From Schaalia sp. HMT-172 (GTDB lineage Bacteria > Actinomycetota > Actinomycetes > Actinomycetales > Actinomycetaceae), in contig NZ_CP130058.1 in NCBI RefSeq assembly GCF_030644365.1, forward strand, positions 2,108,001 to 2,172,000: DNA of 64,000 nt. Reading direction: 5' to 3'. The notes beneath the pieces are model-generated. The model had not been told where the DNA came from. It ran no database searches and was given only the letters and a program-made list of their open reading frames with translations. A program made the position numbers and the translations under genes. Of the stretch, positions 27,371-38,099 are shown in pieces (position 1 is the stretch's first letter; the number at the start of each line of letters is the position of its first letter).

Positions 27371-28933
27371 TCACTCGCCGCGCGCCGTCGCGCGCGAGGT
27401 CGCCTCGACGACCTCGGTGACGCGCGAGAGCCAGCGTTCGGGGGCCTCGGCCTCGCGGCGCACCTTCGAGGCCTCGGACAGGTCGGCCCACAGCTCCAGG
27501 GAACGGCCCGCCTCGACGTGCTCGGCCATCGACGCGACCGGGCCGGGGACCAGCTCCGCGCGCACCGAGGCGACGCTTCGCCACCGCTGGATGGGCCCCT
27601 GACGCACGGACACCGACTGGATGCGCGTGAGCGGGATGATGGAGAATCGCAGGTTAAAGAACCCGTCACGGATCGCGAATACAGCATCGGTCAGGGCGAA
27701 GGCGCGGCGCTTGTACACCAGAGGATCCAGGATCCTCGCGCTGCGCGGGATCGGTGTCATCCAGCGGTCCTCGCCCGTGCCCGCGCGAAGGGACTCGATG
27801 AAGCCCTCGGGATCGTCCACCCCGAGGTCGGGGATCGCGATCGCGATGGCGCGCAGGAGATCGGCTCGGTGACCCACGGGCAAGAGCACGTCGGATGCGA
27901 CGTCCACGGCCATGCCCTTATTCTTCTCATCCTTGGTGGTCGAGGCGTTACCCGCCTGCGTGATTTCCACGCGGTACCAGCCGAAAATACGCCAGATCAG
28001 CGGCTGAGTGACCTGGAGGGCGTGAATGCGCCCCGGAGGAATCGTCACCTGGCGGCGGGCCGTCAGGCCCCGGCTGATGCGCACGCCGTCGGCCGCGATG
28101 GACGCCGTGAAACCGAACTCTCGATCGAAACGCGCCCAGACGCCCGCCAAGAGGCTGAACGCGCCCAACAGGATGCCCAGGAAGCTCATCCGCGAGGTGA
28201 CGCCGACGACCCCGACCAGGAAGCCGTTAAGGCCGAGGAGGAAGACACCGAAGAACAGGGCCACGGCGTTGTCAAAGGTCGCCAGCATGGAGGCCAAGAG
28301 TTTCACGAAGCCGACCTTGAAAACCGGACGCTCCGGGGCTTCCAGCGGGGACGCACCACTGCGGTACCCCACGGTCGCGGCCACGGAGTCGGCGCGAGGA
28401 TCCACGGCCTCGTCGATCGCGCCCGAGGCAAGGGCGAGCAGGAGCGAACGCAACTCTTCGAGGCGGCGGCTCGCGAGCAGGCCCAGCTTGATGCTCGAAT
28501 CCGCACCGCCGGCGACCTCAATGTCGAGGTACCCCAGGCCGACGATGCGACCGAGGAGCGAGTGGGAGACGTTCACCGTCTGGATGCGCGACAGGCGCGC
28601 GTGGCGCTGGGTGCGCTTGAGGATACCGGCGCGATACCACACGGCGGTCGAGGTCACCGCATAGCGCGTCATCTTCCACGACAGGTAGCAGTAGACGACG
28701 GAGAGAGCCAGGACCGCCACGACGACAGCAGTGAGGCCCAGCAGGACACGGACGCTCCCGAACAGGGCGGGATCCTCGCCCGACAGCCACGCCGCAATGA
28801 CCGACGCGTTCGCCAGGATCACACCGCCGATGATGCCCGTCACCGATCCCACGACGCGGGGAAGGTAGGTCAGCGGGTGAAGCGGCTTCCATTCCTCGGG
28901 GGCGACCCCGTCAGCGGACAGGTCCTTACTCAT
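27371..28933 (-). CDS. Bacterial PH-domain (bPH2) membrane protein, YdbT-like
   Basis: 520 aa with several bPH2 repeats and hydrophobic spans, resembling B. subtilis YdbT. Two membrane hairpins (about 30-75 and 210-265) separate soluble bPH2 modules such as the YRAGILKRTQRHARLSRIQT segment. Its ATG overlaps the stop of the smaller YdbS-like gene by 4 nt (ATGA), so the pair is co-translated. In Bacillus, YdbS-YdbT confer resistance to certain cationic peptides; whether that holds here is unknown. Confidence 0.85.
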   Translation of the reverse strand: MSKDLSADGVAPEEWKPLHPLTYLPRVVGSVTGIIGGVILANASVIAAWLSGEDPALFGSVRVLLGLTAVVVAVLALSVVYCYLSWKMTRYAVTSTAVWYRAGILKRTQRHARLSRIQTVNVSHSLLGRIVGLGYLDIEVAGGADSSIKLGLLASRRLEELRSLLLALASGAIDEAVDPRADSVAATVGYRSGASPLEAPERPVFKVGFVKLLASMLATFDNAVALFFGVFLLGLNGFLVGVVGVTSRMSFLGILLGAFSLLAGVWARFDREFGFTASIAADGVRISRGLTARRQVTIPPGRIHALQVTQPLIWRIFGWYRVEITQAGNASTTKDEKNKGMAVDVASDVLLPVGHRADLLRAIAIAIPDLGVDDPEGFIESLRAGTGEDRWMTPIPRSARILDPLVYKRRAFALTDAVFAIRDGFFNLRFSIIPLTRIQSVSVRQGPIQRWRSVASVRAELVPGPVASMAEHVEAGRSLELWADLSEASKVRREAEAPERWLSRVTEVVEATSRATARGE

Positions 28934-29430
28934 AGGCCCATCAGCTCCGCAGAACCACGCTCGGCCAGAACGTCGCGCAAGCCCACCGCGTCGGCAACCG
29001 GCACGCCGCTAAGACTCGCGTCGGTCTTCGCGCTCGCGGTCGAGAGCTTGATCGTGGCGATACCCATGAAGCGCAGGACGGGCCCCTGCTTGATGTCGAC
29101 GTACTGGATGCGGCCGTAGGGGACCAGGGTGAGGGAGCGGTTGATGACGCCACGGCGGATCACGAAATCCGTCTCCGCCAGGGCGTAGCGCAGGGCTCGC
29201 ACCTGGGCGGGGATCAGCCACAGGCAGAGCAGGGCGATGAGGGCTGGGACGAGCATGAGCCACCACAGTGCGGGGATGCCGACGATGAGGACGAGGGCCG
29301 AGATCGCACCACACAGGGCGCCGCACAGGGCGAAGGCGTTGCCGAGGCGCAGGGCGGCGAGCCTGGGGGACACGTGCTGGAATTCGATGCCTGCGGGAGA
29401 CAGGACATCCGTTGTGTTTCGAGGGGACAT
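28930..29430 (-). CDS. Bacterial PH-domain membrane protein, YdbS-like
   Basis: 166 aa. Two membrane spans (about 27-72) then one bPH2 domain with the typical DFVIRRGVINRSLTLVPYGRIQ core. It is the first gene of the pair and overlaps the larger YdbT-like gene by 4 nt. AAGAAT (29437-29442) lies 6 nt before the ATG and there is no Shine-Dalgarno, the same arrangement as at panC. Divergent from a two-component system that could regulate it. Confidence 0.86.
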   Translation of the reverse strand: MSPRNTTDVLSPAGIEFQHVSPRLAALRLGNAFALCGALCGAISALVLIVGIPALWWLMLVPALIALLCLWLIPAQVRALRYALAETDFVIRRGVINRSLTLVPYGRIQYVDIKQGPVLRFMGIATIKLSTASAKTDASLSGVPVADAVGLRDVLAERGSAELMGL

Positions 29431-29559
29431 GTTTCAATTCTTACATAATAATTCCGCGCGCTTTCTTGTTGATCGGATGAGGGCGCCCGATTCGCGCGAG
29501 GGACAGACGCCGACATCATCGCGCGATTCACACCGACCTCCCAGGAAACATTCAGACTC

Positions 29560-30282
29560 ATGGGCGACACTGACACCATGAGCACCACCGGAACAGAGGC
29601 GAAACTGCTCGTCGTCGACGACGAGCCCAACATCCGCGACCTCCTCGCCTCCTCTCTGCGCTTCGCCGGCTTCGACGTCGTCACCGCCGAGGACGGAAGC
29701 GGCGCATTTCACGAAGCCCAGGCCTCGCGCCCCGACCTGATCGTCCTCGACGTCATGCTCCCCGATATGGACGGCTTCACCGTCACGCGCCGCCTGCGCG
29801 ACGCCGGCATCACCACCCCCGTCCTCTTCCTCACCGCGCGCGACGACATGCGCGACAAGATCCAGGGCCTCACCGTCGGCGGCGACGACTACGTCACCAA
29901 ACCCTTCGGCCTCGAAGAGGTCGTCGCGCGCATCCGCGCCATCCTGCGCCGCACGATGGGCGCCGAGGAGGATGACGCCTTCCTGCGCGTCGGAGACCTG
30001 GTCATCGACGAAGACGCACACGAAGTCACGCGCGCAGGCGTCCCCATCGACCTGTCCCCCACCGAGTTCAAGCTCCTGCGCTACCTCGTCATCAACGCCG
30101 GGCGCGTCGTGTCCAAGATGCAGATCCTCGACCACGTGTGGGAATACGACTGGGACGGCGAGGTCGCCATCGTCGAGTCCTACATCTCCTACCTGCGCCG
30201 CAAGCTCGCGGTCGAGGGCGCGTCCGGGGAGCTCATCCACACCAAGCGAGGCGTGGGCTACATCCTGCGTGCCGAGGAGTAA
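29560..30282 (+). CDS. OmpR/PhoB-family response regulator
   Basis: 240 aa. Receiver domain with acidic pair Asp20/Asp21, phospho-acceptor Asp64 (LIVLDVMLPDMDG) and Lys114 (YVTKPF); C-terminal winged helix with SPTEFKLLRYLV and the final IHTKRGVGYILR. An alternative start at 29578 has GACACT 6 nt upstream (leaderless spacing). The sensor kinase GTG follows its stop after 1 nt, so the two form an operon. Confidence 0.93.
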   Translation: MGDTDTMSTTGTEAKLLVVDDEPNIRDLLASSLRFAGFDVVTAEDGSGAFHEAQASRPDLIVLDVMLPDMDGFTVTRRLRDAGITTPVLFLTARDDMRDKIQGLTVGGDDYVTKPFGLEEVVARIRAILRRTMGAEEDDAFLRVGDLVIDEDAHEVTRAGVPIDLSPTEFKLLRYLVINAGRVVSKMQILDHVWEYDWDGEVAIVESYISYLRRKLAVEGASGELIHTKRGVGYILRAEE

Positions 30283-30283
30283 C

Positions 30284-31750
30284 GTGCACCCCAGCCTGGC
30301 TCAACGCGTCGAGGCCTGGTGGGACGCCAAACCCCTGTCCTCGCAGCTCGTCACGCTCATCACCTTCCTGCTCGCCGTCGGCCTCTCGCTGTCCGGCACG
30401 GTCATGATCGGCCTCCTCCAGCGCCACCTGACCTCGCAGATCGACGACCAGCTGATCGCCACCGCGCACACACTCCAGATCTCCGCCTCCACCGCGACCT
30501 TCTCCGCCGACGGCCAGGGCGCCATCCCCACCCTCTATTACATTCAGATCCGTGACACCAGCGGAAACGACCGCTACTTCTACTCCGAGGACACGCTCAA
30601 GGCCTCGGGCACACCCAACCTGCCCGAGCTCGTCGACACCTCCTCCGCTCCCATCTCATCGTTCCGCACGCTGCCCATCACCGTCTCCTCCTCGAAGATG
30701 GGCCTCGGATGGCGCGCCCTCGTCGTCCCCGTCTATGACCAGGACTCCGGCTTCTTCTCCGGGTACATGACGATCGCCCTGCCCCTATCCGACGTCCAGC
30801 ACACCCTGCGCACCACGGCCTCGTACTTCGCGGTCGCCGGCTCAATCATCGTCCTCGTCGGTGGATGGGCGGGCCGCATCCTCGTGCGCCGCGCCCTCCT
30901 GCCGCTGCGCTCCATCGAATCCACCGCCGGCAAGATCGCCGCCGGAGACCTCACCAAGCGCGTCACCCCCCACCCGCCGACCACCGAGGTCGGCTCCCTG
31001 GCCCTCTCCCTCAACTCGATGCTCACCCAGGTCGAACAGTCCTTCGAGGCCCGCCAGACCTCGGAGCGCAAAATCAAGCGCTTCGTCTCCGACGCCTCCC
31101 ACGAGCTGCGCACCCCCCTGGCGGCTATCTCCGGATACTGCGAGCTCTACTCCATGGGCGGCGTGCCCGCCGAACGCATCGACGAGGTCATGGGCCGCAT
31201 CGGCTCCGAGTCGGCGCGTATGGCCAACCTCGTCGAGGACCTCCTCACCCTCGCCCGCCTCGACGAGGGCCGCCCCCTCGACATCACCGACATCGACCTG
31301 GTCAAACTCGCCGACAACGCCGTCTTCGACCTGCAGGCCCTCGACCCCACGCGCACCGTCGGGCTCATCGGCATCAACGGGCGCACGCCCCCGATGACCC
31401 TCATCGTCCCCGGCGACCGCGACCGTCTCTCCCAGGTCTTCACCAACCTGATCGGCAACATCGTGCGCTACACCCCCCAGGGTTCCCCCGTCGAGATCGC
31501 GCTCGGACGCAGCGGCGACACCGCCATCATCGAACTGCGCGACCACGGTCCCGGCATCGACGAAACCGACCGCGGCCGCGTCTTCGAGCGCTTCTACCGG
31601 GCCGACTCGTCACGCAATCGCAAGTCCGGCGGCTCCGGCCTGGGCCTGGCCATCGTCTCCGGCATCCTCGCGGCGCACCGCGGCAACGCCTCGCTCACCA
31701 AAACGAAGGGGGGCGGGTTGACCGTGCGCATCGAGCTCCCGACAGCGTGA
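30284..31750 (+). CDS. Sensor histidine kinase with HAMP domain
   Basis: 488 aa from a GTG at 30284, with GAGGAG (30274-30279) inside the end of the regulator gene. Two membrane spans (about 21-45 and 180-203) bracket an extracytoplasmic sensor of about 130 residues; HAMP follows (about 203-256), then HisKA with SDASHELRTPLA (His273) and an HATPase_c domain with GPGID and GSGLGLAI. The open frame extends back to 29972 out of frame with the regulator and is not used. The signal is unknown; proximity to PH-domain genes hints at envelope sensing. Confidence 0.93.
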   Translation: MHPSLAQRVEAWWDAKPLSSQLVTLITFLLAVGLSLSGTVMIGLLQRHLTSQIDDQLIATAHTLQISASTATFSADGQGAIPTLYYIQIRDTSGNDRYFYSEDTLKASGTPNLPELVDTSSAPISSFRTLPITVSSSKMGLGWRALVVPVYDQDSGFFSGYMTIALPLSDVQHTLRTTASYFAVAGSIIVLVGGWAGRILVRRALLPLRSIESTAGKIAAGDLTKRVTPHPPTTEVGSLALSLNSMLTQVEQSFEARQTSERKIKRFVSDASHELRTPLAAISGYCELYSMGGVPAERIDEVMGRIGSESARMANLVEDLLTLARLDEGRPLDITDIDLVKLADNAVFDLQALDPTRTVGLIGINGRTPPMTLIVPGDRDRLSQVFTNLIGNIVRYTPQGSPVEIALGRSGDTAIIELRDHGPGIDETDRGRVFERFYRADSSRNRKSGGSGLGLAIVSGILAAHRGNASLTKTKGGGLTVRIELPTA

Positions 31751-31863
31751 AAGACGTAACGAAGAGGCCCGCACATGGGTATTTTTCCCTGTATTTCAAA
31801 CATTTCGGGCCGGACAGTTCCCAGCAAACCATAGGAACTTTCCCCGATTTTTGACCAAAGGAT

Positions 31864-31892
31864 GTGACCTCGGGGAAAAAGCGCACTAGCAT
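31864..31892 (+). promoter_or_regulatory. Candidate promoter of the HD-like gene
   Basis: GTGACC (31864-31869), 17-bp spacer, TAGCAT (31887-31892); the RBS AAGGAGAG follows at 31911-31918 and the ATG at 31925. Confidence 0.5.
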
Positions 31893-31924
31893 GGCTGAGT
31901 ATCCCTCAACAAGGAGAGTGGCCC

Positions 31925-32887
31925 ATGGGTGCACAAGCACCTCAGTGGCTGCTGGCGTCGTTCGTCGACGCCATGCAGCAGATCGGCGCAACCGCGACCG
32001 ACACAGACCTCGAACATGAGGGCGCGGACCTCATGCAGCGGTGGAGCGCGCCCAACCGACACTTGCACAACCTGCGTCGTCTCATGAACACGCTGACCTA
32101 CATCGACGAGATCGCCTCCTCCGCGCACGACCCCGACATCCTGCGCGTCGCCGCCTGGTACCACGGCGCGTTCCTCAACAAGGCTCTCGAGATTAAGCTC
32201 GGCGGCTTCCAGGCGAACTTCGCGGCCACCCGCTGCATCGACCACGCGCATAACCGCCTCACCAACCTCGGCGTTCCCGAAGAGGTCGTCGCCCGCATCG
32301 ATGAGCTCATCGCCTTCCTGACGCGCCACCGCGCCCCGCGCACCGACTTCGACGCGCAGGTGCTCGTCGACGCCGACCTGGCGTGCCTGTCGTGCAGCCC
32401 GCAGGATTACAAGAAGCTGCGGTACTCACTGCGCGCCGAGCTCAGCGAGCTCGACGACCTGCAGTTCACCAAGGCCCGGATGGCACTCGTCAAGAAGCTG
32501 CTCAGCTACGAGACGATCTACCAGTCCCCGCTCGGCTCCGCCTGGGAGGACACCGCCCGCGCGAACCTCGAGGTCGAACTGACGCGCTTGGAGCGAGACA
32601 AGATCAAGCTGTGCGAGGCCACCCACACCGAGGACACGGACGACGCCGACGATGCGGACGACGCCGACGAGGTCGTAGAGGACTCCACTACCACGACCGG
32701 CACCCTGATCATCAAGCGCCGTTCGATCAAGAAGCGCGTACCCGTCGCAACCCCCGACAACGAAGCCACGTCGTCCGGCGTCCTTCCCCGCAAGATCGAG
32801 GAGCCCAGCGGTTCCGACGAGCACGAGGAGGCCACCTCCTCCCTCGAGTCCGCGGTCGAGTCGCTCGACCTGCCCAACGCCGACTGA
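31925..32887 (+). CDS. HD-like (COG4339-type) predicted hydrolase, degenerate HD dyad
   Basis: 320 aa. The first about 200 residues resemble the HD-domain family COG4339 (predicted metal-dependent hydrolases): RHLHNLRRL, AAWYHGAFL and VDADLACLS stand in the positions of RHYHxxxH, WxHDxxY and DADLA. The central HD dyad appears as His-Gly, so one metal ligand seems to be missing. The C-terminal 110 residues are acidic, low complexity and include a basic patch (IKRRSIKKR). AAGGAGAG precedes the ATG. Catalytic activity is therefore doubtful. Confidence 0.68.
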   Translation: MGAQAPQWLLASFVDAMQQIGATATDTDLEHEGADLMQRWSAPNRHLHNLRRLMNTLTYIDEIASSAHDPDILRVAAWYHGAFLNKALEIKLGGFQANFAATRCIDHAHNRLTNLGVPEEVVARIDELIAFLTRHRAPRTDFDAQVLVDADLACLSCSPQDYKKLRYSLRAELSELDDLQFTKARMALVKKLLSYETIYQSPLGSAWEDTARANLEVELTRLERDKIKLCEATHTEDTDDADDADDADEVVEDSTTTTGTLIIKRRSIKKRVPVATPDNEATSSGVLPRKIEEPSGSDEHEEATSSLESAVESLDLPNAD

Positions 32888-32904
32888 GCCCATTTCACGC
32901 GCCA

Positions 32905-32940
32905 CACGGCCCGGCGCGCCACACGGCGCGCCGGGCCGTG
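32905..32940 (+). terminator. 16-bp perfect hairpin terminator
   Basis: 32905-32920 pairs perfectly with 32925-32940 around an ACAC loop, just after the HD-like gene. Confidence 0.85.
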
Positions 32941-32941
32941 C

Positions 32942-33105
32942 ATATCCACAGGGAGCCGCCCGCCCGATCGCTGTCCGCGCCCCAAGCCTCGCTCGGTGCG
33001 ACCTCTCGAAACCACGCCGCCGCGGGCACCGTGCCCCTCCACGGGCACCGCGCCCCTCCACGCGGGCTATCCACAGGCACTTATTGGCGCGGGCAGTTAT
33101 CCACA
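32942..33105 (+). promoter_or_regulatory. Cluster of three DnaA-box-like sequences
   Basis: ATATCCACA (32942-32950), CTATCCACA (33067-33075) and consensus TTATCCACA (33097-33105), all in the same orientation and each followed by GG. The last two are 30 bp apart. Confidence 0.5.
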
Positions 33106-33193
33106 GGGCGTTGTTTCCGCCTCGATTATGCGTTGTCACGCGCGTAGCGTCGAGGGTGACGGGCCCACCCGGGGCCCACAAAGGAGTGACATC

Positions 33194-33487
33194 ATGACCG
33201 CTTACGCCGTTGACGCCGAACAGGTATCCGCAGCATCCGCACAGGCCTGCGCGACCGCCTCCACGATTCGCACCGAAGTCGACACGCTCATGTCCCAGCT
33301 GCTCGCCCTTCAGGACTCGTGGACGGGCGGAGCACAGGCCAACTTCCAGGCCACGATCACCCAGTGGCAGGGCATCCAGGCACAGACCCACGACGCGCTG
33401 GACTCCATCTCCACGCAGCTACAGGCTGCGGCGACCACCTACGCGGACGCCGAGGCGCACTCGTCGGCCCTGTTCGCAGGCGCTTAG
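33194..33487 (+). CDS. WXG100 (ESAT-6-like) small secreted protein
   Basis: 97-aa helical-hairpin protein of the WXG100 family: the WTG turn at residues 43-45 lies between two amphipathic helices, and length is typical. Such proteins are usually substrates of ESX/type VII secretion. AAAGGAG precedes the ATG. No EccC-type ATPase or partner gene is in the window, so it is an orphan here. It is convergent with groEL. Confidence 0.88.
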   Translation: MTAYAVDAEQVSAASAQACATASTIRTEVDTLMSQLLALQDSWTGGAQANFQATITQWQGIQAQTHDALDSISTQLQAAATTYADAEAHSSALFAGA

Positions 33488-33552
33488 ACATGCACCTGAG
33501 GCGAGACGCGTCATCCCGCCCCCGGTGCAGTGCGCGTCGTCCGCCAGACACG

Positions 33553-33592
33553 CGCCTGGGGGCGGGACCCTCACGGGCCCCGCCCCCAGGCG
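33553..33592. terminator. Bidirectional terminator between WXG100 gene and groEL
   Basis: 14-bp stem 33553-33566 with 33579-33592, 12-nt loop. Confidence 0.8.
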
Positions 33593-33615
33593 GATCAGCA
33601 TTAACGCCGAGCGGC

Positions 33616-35316
<1,701 letters not shown>

Positions 35317-35365
35317 TCACCGGACCTGTGGTCTTGTCACTCTCCATGTCGGAGTGCCAAGTACG

Positions 35366-35394
35366 ATTCTGGCACTCACCAGCATCGAGTGCAA
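35366..35394 (-). promoter_or_regulatory. groEL promoter overlapped by a CIRCE (HrcA) operator
   Basis: CIRCE-like GCACTC (35372-35377), 9-nt spacer, GAGTGC (35387-35392). On the minus strand TTGCAC (35389-35394) and CAGAAT (35366-35371) form a promoter with a 17-bp spacer entirely spanned by the operator. A third half-site, GAGTGC at 35352-35357, lies inverted 20 bp downstream. Confidence 0.85.
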
Positions 35395-35508
35395 GGCGAG
35401 GTAGGGGACGTGAGCCCGATGCGCTCAGGGCGTAACGCGCGCGACCCAGATATGCGCGAGCCGCCGGAACCCACGCGGGGCCGGGCGGCTCGCAGAACTC
35501 GCGCGCGC

Positions 35509-36099
35509 TTAGCGCAGGACGACGACGATGTCCGGGTTTCCCAGGCCGTTCTCCTGGCGGACGTTGTCGATACCGAGCTTGGACGCGATGTCCTTCGCGG
35601 TCCCTTCCATGCTGGGGTCCTCGTAGTACACGGTCGAGGTCTGCGTCGCCCAGCCGTCGGCGTTGGCCGCGGAGGTTCCGGCGTAGCCCGCCTGGTTGAG
35701 GATCGCCGCCTGCTGGCTGGCGTAGCCCTGGGTGCCGGTGCCGTTGAGGACCTGGATGACGGCGCCATGATCGGGCGCGGAGGATGCCGCGGACGAGGAG
35801 GGGCTCGGCGAGGGGGTGGCTTCGGTGCCGCTCTCGGCGGGCGCGGCGCTGGAGGGCGCGGCGCTGGGGGCGGGGGTCGTGCCACTGGTCGTCGTGATGG
35901 GCGCGGGGGTGGGGTTGACGGTGGTGGTCTGCTGGCGCGACAGGGCAGTGGCTGCTGCCCAGCCGAGCGCGGGAACGATCACGAGGATGGCCAGGAAGGG
36001 CCACACGTTCTTCCACTTGGACGGCTTGGGGCGGTGCATGCCGACGGGCATGTCTTCACCGGCGCGGTCAAATTCATCCCTGGGGTACTGAGAGCTCAC
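35509..36099 (-). CDS. LytR_C domain membrane-anchored protein
   Basis: 196 aa from a GTG at 36099, with TAGTCT (36106-36111) 6 nt upstream (leaderless). N-terminal cytoplasmic part, one membrane span (about 33-53), a Pro/Ser/Thr/Ala-rich linker (about 55-108), then a LytR_C domain beginning VIQVLNGTGTQGYA. LytR_C domains often follow LCP-type wall-polymer ligases; here it stands alone, so it probably acts at the cell wall, but the partner is unknown. Confidence 0.82.
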   Translation of the reverse strand: MSSQYPRDEFDRAGEDMPVGMHRPKPSKWKNVWPFLAILVIVPALGWAAATALSRQQTTTVNPTPAPITTTSGTTPAPSAAPSSAAPAESGTEATPSPSPSSSAASSAPDHGAVIQVLNGTGTQGYASQQAAILNQAGYAGTSAANADGWATQTSTVYYEDPSMEGTAKDIASKLGIDNVRQENGLGNPDIVVVLR

Positions 36100-36185
36100 A
36101 CGTTCAGACTATCGGAAAAGACCGGCAGGGGCTCGTGTGGCACGCGGGATGTGTGGGGTGGCATGCGCGGCATTAGGCTGGTGTC

Positions 36186-36890
36186 ATGAGCGATTACAAT
36201 CCGCGTCCGCTGTCCGAGCTGATCGATCCGGGATGGGCCGCGGCTCTGGCGCCGGTCGAGGGCCGCGTCCACGAGTTGGGCGCGATGCTGGCCGCCGAGG
36301 TGGACGAGGGGTGCGGCTACCTGCCCGCGGGGACGGACGTGCTGCGCGCATTCACCTACCCCTTCGATTCGGCGAAGGTACTGATCGTGGGACAGGACCC
36401 GTACCCGACGCCAGGTCACGCGATGGGCCTGTCGTTTTCGGTTCGTCCGGGGGTCGAGATCCCTAAGTCCCTGGTCAACATTTTTCGGGAGCTCGGCGAG
36501 GACGTGGGCTGCCCACCCCCGTCGTCGGGCGATTTGACGCCATGGAGCGAGCAGGGAGTGTGCCTGCTCAACCGCGTGTTGACCGTGCGCCCGGGAGCCC
36601 CCGCCTCGCACAGGGGGCGCGGCTGGGAGGAGGTCACGCAGTGCGCGATCGACGCGCTGGTGGCTCGTCGGCGCGCGGACGGATCGCGCGCGCCCCTCGT
36701 CGCGATCCTGTGGGGCAAGGACGCGCAGTCGTTGGCCCCTCGCCTCGGGGACACGCCGATTATCGCGTCGCCGCATCCCTCGCCCCTGTCCGCGTATCGA
36801 GGTTTTTTTGGGTCGCGACCGTTCTCGCGCGCGAACCGGTTGCTCGAGGAGCAGGGGGCGTCGGGCGTCGACTGGTCGCTGGGGCGCTGA
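36186..36890 (+). CDS. ung: Uracil-DNA glycosylase, family 1
   Basis: 234 aa. It excises uracil from DNA. Catalytic motif [17 protein letters not shown] carries the water-activating Asp; the Leu-loop motif [19 protein letters not shown] carries the His. The ATG is 6 nt after TAGGCT (36174-36179), nearly the same leader as serC, and lacks a Shine-Dalgarno. It is the last gene before the 1.7-kb gene-free stretch. Confidence 0.95.
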   Translation: MSDYNPRPLSELIDPGWAAALAPVEGRVHELGAMLAAEVDEGCGYLPAGTDVLRAFTYPFDSAKVLIVGQDPYPTPGHAMGLSFSVRPGVEIPKSLVNIFRELGEDVGCPPPSSGDLTPWSEQGVCLLNRVLTVRPGAPASHRGRGWEEVTQCAIDALVARRRADGSRAPLVAILWGKDAQSLAPRLGDTPIIASPHPSPLSAYRGFFGSRPFSRANRLLEEQGASGVDWSLGR

Positions 36891-37206
36891 GAGGGAAACG
36901 AGGCGACAAGGCCGGGCATGGCCGCGAGGGCGGCGTCCGCGCCGCGGTGAGAAGTGCCGCGAGGAGGGGCTCGGCGGATACTTCTCTCTCTCCAATTAGA
37001 CACACCACGACGGTTAGGGTGCCACGAGTTCACCCGCCATACGGGTCACGGCGGGATATATCGGGCCGAAGAAGCACGTTGTACGACACAACGTGTTGGT
37101 CAGGGCTCGGTCCCTGGCATCGTCGAGGGGGCGTCATCGGGCAAGCGCGCTCGCGCCGCCGCGCCTCCGACAGGATGCGCCCATCGAGGGATGACACCTG
37201 ATCGAT

Positions 37207-37260
37207 AAGATTCCACCTGATCAGGAAGATTCCATCCGATCAGAAGGGGTTGAATCTTCC
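37207..37260. repeat. 19-bp tandem repeats ending in a hairpin
   Basis: AAGATTCCACCTGATCAGG (37207-37225) is followed by AAGATTCCATCCGATCAGA (37226-37244). GGAAGATTC (37224-37232) pairs with GAATCTTCC (37252-37260). The CCGATCAGAAGGGGT core recurs at about 50246. Confidence 0.65.
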
Positions 37261-37320
37261 CAATCAAGTGGATCGCTTCATCGGCGACAAGCGTCGTCGC
37301 GGAACTCGCCGACCAGGCCC

Positions 37321-37428
37321 CGCGCCAGCGAGGCCCTCCAAGGTTCGTCGCGACCGGCACCTCCCTGTCCGCCACGACCAAGTCCGTCACCCCCGCGCCA
37401 GCGAGGCTCTCCAAGGTTCGTCGCGACA
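37321..37428 (+). repeat. 34-bp direct repeat, two copies
   Basis: 37321-37354 and 37395-37428 are identical except for one C/T in the GAGGCYCTCC position; the period is 74 bp. Confidence 0.75.
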
Positions 37429-37704
37429 CCAGCCGTCGACACCGTCCCCGACGCCCAACAGGGCCTGGCCGGGCAGTCCTGCACCAGCGATGGAGCATAC
37501 ACCAGGGGTAATGGAGGGGGTTTTGCACCATTAGAAGCCTCCCCTCGGCGTGTCGCCGGCGTGTCGCGCCTCTATTGGTGCAATTCCCCCCCGTTTGGTG
37601 GCGCCCTCGACGTGGGCCAAGCTCGACCGTGCACCTCTCACAGCGCAATTCCCCCCATTTGGTGGCGGTCCGCGCGTGGCTTTGGTTGGTGTGGCGCCCA
37701 AAGT

Positions 37705-37761
37705 GCAGACCACCTCGGCGAAAAATGCTGAAAATCGGGTGTTGTGGGCGAGGTGGTCTGC
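37705..37761. repeat. 13-bp perfect inverted repeat with 31-nt loop
   Basis: GCAGACCACCTCG (37705-37717) and CGAGGTGGTCTGC (37749-37761). Could fold as an RNA stem-loop. Confidence 0.65.
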
Positions 37762-37855
37762 GATGTGGGCACAACGGCGCCTGGCCTCGCGTGCTGCTCG
37801 CGCGCGAACCCCCGAACATGCACAGTAACCCGTCAATGCGCAGCTAAACCCTATT

Positions 37856-37920
37856 GGTGGCATGGTGGGCAGGGCGCCCAGGCCACCACCCATCGGGTTA
37901 ACGTGCACATGAAGGGACCC
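37856..37920 (+). repeat. Dispersed intergenic repeat, copy 2
   Basis: Counterpart of 24843-24906; the best-conserved block is GGGTTAACG followed by CATGAA. Confidence 0.55.
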
Positions 37921-38069
37921 AGGCCGCCACCGGCCGGGCCCAAGCCGCCACCTCACGGGTGAGCATGCGAGTGAAAAGACTCACGCGCGCACGATGCGTT
38001 CACACAAACACAAGAGGGCCCCACAGCTCGCAGGCGTCCCGACGCTCTCTCTATTCCCAGGGAGACGAC

Positions 38070-38099
38070 AGAGGCGCGACCCCGAAGGATCGCGCCTCT
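38070..38099. terminator. Hairpin with no gene upstream on either strand
   Basis: AGAGGCGCGA (38070-38079) pairs with TCGCGCCTCT (38090-38099), 10-nt loop. It has the look of a terminator and may end an unannotated transcript. Confidence 0.55.

Larger units (their letters stand above)
32888..33193. other. Gene-free stretch with terminator and DnaA-box-like sites
   Basis: 306 bp without a credible gene. It holds a strong terminator (32905-32940), three TATCCACA sites, and two near-copies of GGGCACCGYGCCCCTCCAC around 33017-33062. The last part must carry the WXG100 promoter. Confidence 0.6.

Noticed and set aside
32942-33105. DnaA boxes as the replication origin
   Set aside because: Only three sites, no AT-rich unwinding region, and no dnaA/dnaN/gidA neighbours.
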